This document shows, in pieces, positions 62,117 to 64,000 of a DNA stretch of 64,000 nt. The position numbers and the translations under genes were made by a program. How positions within the stretch are numbered: position 1 is the stretch's first letter; every line of letters begins with the position of its first letter. This DNA comes from Micromonospora arborensis (lineage in GTDB: Bacteria > Actinomycetota > Actinomycetes > Mycobacteriales > Micromonosporaceae), in contig NZ_PYBV01000025.1 in NCBI RefSeq assembly GCF_003205615.1, positions 1 to 64,000 of the forward strand, read 5' to 3'. A model generated the notes under the pieces. The model did not search any database and was not told the DNA's origin. It saw only the letters and a program-made list of their open reading frames with translations.

Positions 62117-63556
62117 GTGAGCGAACGAGGCAAGGTGGGGCCGGTGCACAAGGTGCACGAGGGGCTCACGGCCGATGGCGCCGGTCTTGCCGGCGACCGG
62201 GTCGTGGCCGCGGGCAGCGCCGCCCGGGTGCTGGTCGCCGCCACCGCCCGGGCGCTGCGTGGGGTGGACTGCGCCGACCTCGGGCACACCGGGCCGACGT
62301 CCAGGTTCCCGGGCGCTCCGGAGCCGGTACGCCGCGCCGCGGTCAGCCGGGCCGCCGGTCGGGTCGCGCTCACCGTGGCCCAGGTCGACGAGGTGGACGC
62401 CGCCCGGGTGGCCCGCTGGTTCGTCGACCAGTACCCCCGTCGGCGCTACCCCGGGGTGCTCATCGGTTCGCCGCACGGTGCGGCCGCACACCTCGCGGTG
62501 GCGCTCGGCGTGCCGTGGTTGCCCGCCGGCTTCGAGATGACCGTGCACTGGTCCGACGGCGCGGTGGACCGCCCGGCGGACGCCCTGGAGCACGGCGCGG
62601 CACTCGCCACCCGGCTGCTCGCCGGCAACGCCGACCTGCACCTGCGCCAGGTGCACTGCCCAGCCAGCCGTGGCCCGCTGACCGGGGCGACCGTGTCGCT
62701 GACCGCCGCGTGGAGGGCCCTACCGGCCGCGTACGCGCAGTTTCTGGCCGACCGGCTGGTCCCGGGCGCCCCGGTGCTGCTGGTCCGGGACGCGCGCACC
62801 TGGCCGGTGCTGGAGCGCGGCCCCGGCCACAGCTTCCAGGTCGGCTGCCCGGCCAGTGGGCTCGACCCGGTCGACTTCCACCCGGACAGCCACGCGCTGC
62901 GGCAGGTGCTGCGCTCCGTGGGTGGCGACGCGGCCCGGTGGGAGCCACCCGAGGTGTCCGTGCCGTCGGGTTACGCCGAGCACGGCGTCGACTCGGGCTT
63001 CGAGCTGGCCGCGCGGGACTGGTCGGCACGGCACGAGCACCCGCTGCACCGGGTGCTGGTGCCAGGGCCCGCGGCGCTGAGCGCGGGCGTGGCCGACCTG
63101 TACCGGCGGTGGCTGCGCCGCGCCGGCAAGACCGGTGACCGGCTGGTGGTGGAGTGCGGCCGGTTGCTCGATCCGTGGCAGGTGGTGCGGGCGGGGCTGG
63201 TGCCGTACTGGTGTGAGAACGCCACCCGGCGCAGTGTCGACGAGGCCGAGTGGTGGCTGGCCGGCAGCGAGGCGTTCAGCTCGGTGGACGTGCTGCCCGA
63301 ACCGCCCGGGGTGCGCTCGCCCGCCCTGGCCGGGCTGCCGCAGTGGCTGGCGGTGGCCGGGTTCGGACGGCGGCGTCGGGCGTTGGACCGGACCACCGCG
63401 CGGGGCTACCCGGTCACCTCGGTGCCCACCCGCCGGGCCACCGAGGTTTTGCGTGCCCAGCCGTACGACCTGCCCGCGCCGCCCCCGCTGGGGGTCGCCG
63501 AGGCGTTGGCCGTGCTCCGCGACAGCGGCGGCCACCAGGGGTTGCTGGTCTCCTGA
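62117..63556 (+). CDS. Protein of unknown function near sigma factor gene
   Basis: A 479-residue protein with no motif I can assign. Features: RYPGVLIGSPHGAAAHLAVA and LGVPWLPAGFEMTVHWSDGA near 120-160; LVRDARTWPVLERGPGHSFQ; RWLRRAGKTGDRLVVECGRL near 335; and EAEWWLAGSEAFSSVDVLPE. Mixed alpha/beta, soluble, no signal peptide. The start is uncertain: GTG 62117 or 62144, or ATG 62054. It lies between the CDGSH gene and the sigma factor gene, 224 bases before the latter, and may share its stress control. Confidence 0.65.
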   Translation: MSERGKVGPVHKVHEGLTADGAGLAGDRVVAAGSAARVLVAATARALRGVDCADLGHTGPTSRFPGAPEPVRRAAVSRAAGRVALTVAQVDEVDAARVARWFVDQYPRRRYPGVLIGSPHGAAAHLAVALGVPWLPAGFEMTVHWSDGAVDRPADALEHGAALATRLLAGNADLHLRQVHCPASRGPLTGATVSLTAAWRALPAAYAQFLADRLVPGAPVLLVRDARTWPVLERGPGHSFQVGCPASGLDPVDFHPDSHALRQVLRSVGGDAARWEPPEVSVPSGYAEHGVDSGFELAARDWSARHEHPLHRVLVPGPAALSAGVADLYRRWLRRAGKTGDRLVVECGRLLDPWQVVRAGLVPYWCENATRRSVDEAEWWLAGSEAFSSVDVLPEPPGVRSPALAGLPQWLAVAGFGRRRRALDRTTARGYPVTSVPTRRATEVLRAQPYDLPAPPPLGVAEALAVLRDSGGHQGLLVS

Positions 63557-63780
63557 GGCGAAGCACGTCGAAACTTCCTCGCGAACCCGGGGTCCCGTGA
63601 TTGAGTACCTACGGAGCGGGAACATCGCTGGCTGCGACGGCCTGATTGCGCTGCGCAGAGGCGGTGTCGCCCGCTGGCATCCCAGTCACTGACCCACTTT
63701 TCCGGCCCGGTGCGTGGCTCGACCACGCGCACGACCGGTTTCCCGATCCGGGCGGGGGACCTTCCTGAGGGAGGCGCGGA

Positions 63781-64000
63781 TGTTCGGACAGACGAGCACG
63801 ACCACGACCACACCACCGCCCAACGATCGGGGTCTGGAGGACCTCGACGCGGCGGCACTGGCGTACGCGGCCCGGATCGCCGGGCTCCCGCCGGAGCGGC
63901 GGGGGGAGGCCCGGGACGACCTGGTGCGCTTCGCGCTGCCGTTCGCCGGGCGGCTGGCCCGCCGGTACCGGGGACGTGGGGAGCCGCTGGAGGACCTGGA
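63781..64000 (+). CDS. SigB/SigF-type RNA polymerase sigma factor, partial
   Basis: ATG 63781, with a GAGGGAGG ribosome site, opens a frame that runs off the window. After a Thr/Pro-rich head, the segment DDLVRFALPFAGRLARRYRG then RGEPLEDLE is the start of sigma region 2 of SigB/SigF/SigG-type stress or sporulation sigma factors (usual form ALPLAxRLAxRYRGRGEPxEDL). Only the first 73 codons are present. The flanking unknown gene and redox genes may belong to its regulon. Confidence 0.85.

Noticed and set aside
63557..63780. Possible SigF-type promoter before the sigma factor gene (GGTTT followed by a G-run)
   Set aside because: The downstream element does not match GGGTA at the right spacing, so no site is called.

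Overview
The window is very G+C-rich chromosomal DNA whose coding style (strong GC3 bias, GTG/TTG starts, many Tat-type signals, XRE, PadR, MerR and MMPL families) points to an actinomycete. Gene content and repeats suggest Micromonosporaceae, probably Micromonospora or a close relative; this placement is inferred from recognition, not from a search. I saw no rRNA, tRNA, CRISPR array, integrase, transposase or origin.

Layout. 0.2-8.1 kb: glycogen/trehalose block, with a GT4 glycosyltransferase divergent from glgX-treY-treZ, which together turn alpha-glucan into trehalose. 8.1-11.2 kb: a visibly lower-G+C island with an 891-residue NACHT NTPase (a STAND-type candidate immune protein), a possible overlapping small ORF and an unusual upstream control region. 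11.4-14.1 kb: two XRE/helical-repeat regulators, the second broken by a frameshift and carrying a hairpin repeat. 14.4-20 kb: small accessory genes (serine hydrolase, PadR with an alpha/beta hydrolase, truncated globin, VOC protein). 20-27.4 kb: secreted glycoside hydrolases (GH5 with ricin domain, GH59-like with ricin domain) and a secreted propeller-like protein, interspersed with remnants of nearby genes. 27.7-31.5 kb: a DUF2089/membrane/SHOCT-like operon with a clear leaderless promoter, then a beta-helix protein and a GlsB/YeaQ-type membrane protein. 31.6-36.2 kb: small enzymes (YCII, PCD-VOC fusion, cupin, GNAT, quinone reductase with divergent ArsR, DHFR-like). 36.6-43.8 kb: DUF4396 protein, MMPL transporter with a truncated ABC gene behind it, a divergent two-component system, a membrane protein and a Tat-exported beta-carbonic anhydrase. 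43.9-49.9 kb: more remnants, a winged-helix protein, a membrane-anchored serine hydrolase, and a MerR/HEAT pair under a MerR-type operator. 50-64 kb: SRPBCC and zinc dehydrogenase pair, GNAT and LD-carboxypeptidase separated by a 168-bp palindrome, DUF2267, GCS2-type ligase, a Vms1-like protein overlapping a TPP enzyme, a non-heme iron enzyme facing a CDGSH protein, an unknown 479-residue protein, and the start of a SigB/SigF-type sigma factor cut by the window edge.

Two themes stand out. First, the NACHT island. Second, a graveyard of partial gene copies: fragments of the XRE regulators, the PCD-VOC gene, the MerR-HEAT gene, the winged-helix gene and an ABC transporter lie in intergenic DNA between about 20 and 45 kb, often beside strong hairpins. 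Together with several long perfect palindromes (13.55, 33.8 and 53.0 kb) they indicate repeated local duplication, recombination and decay.
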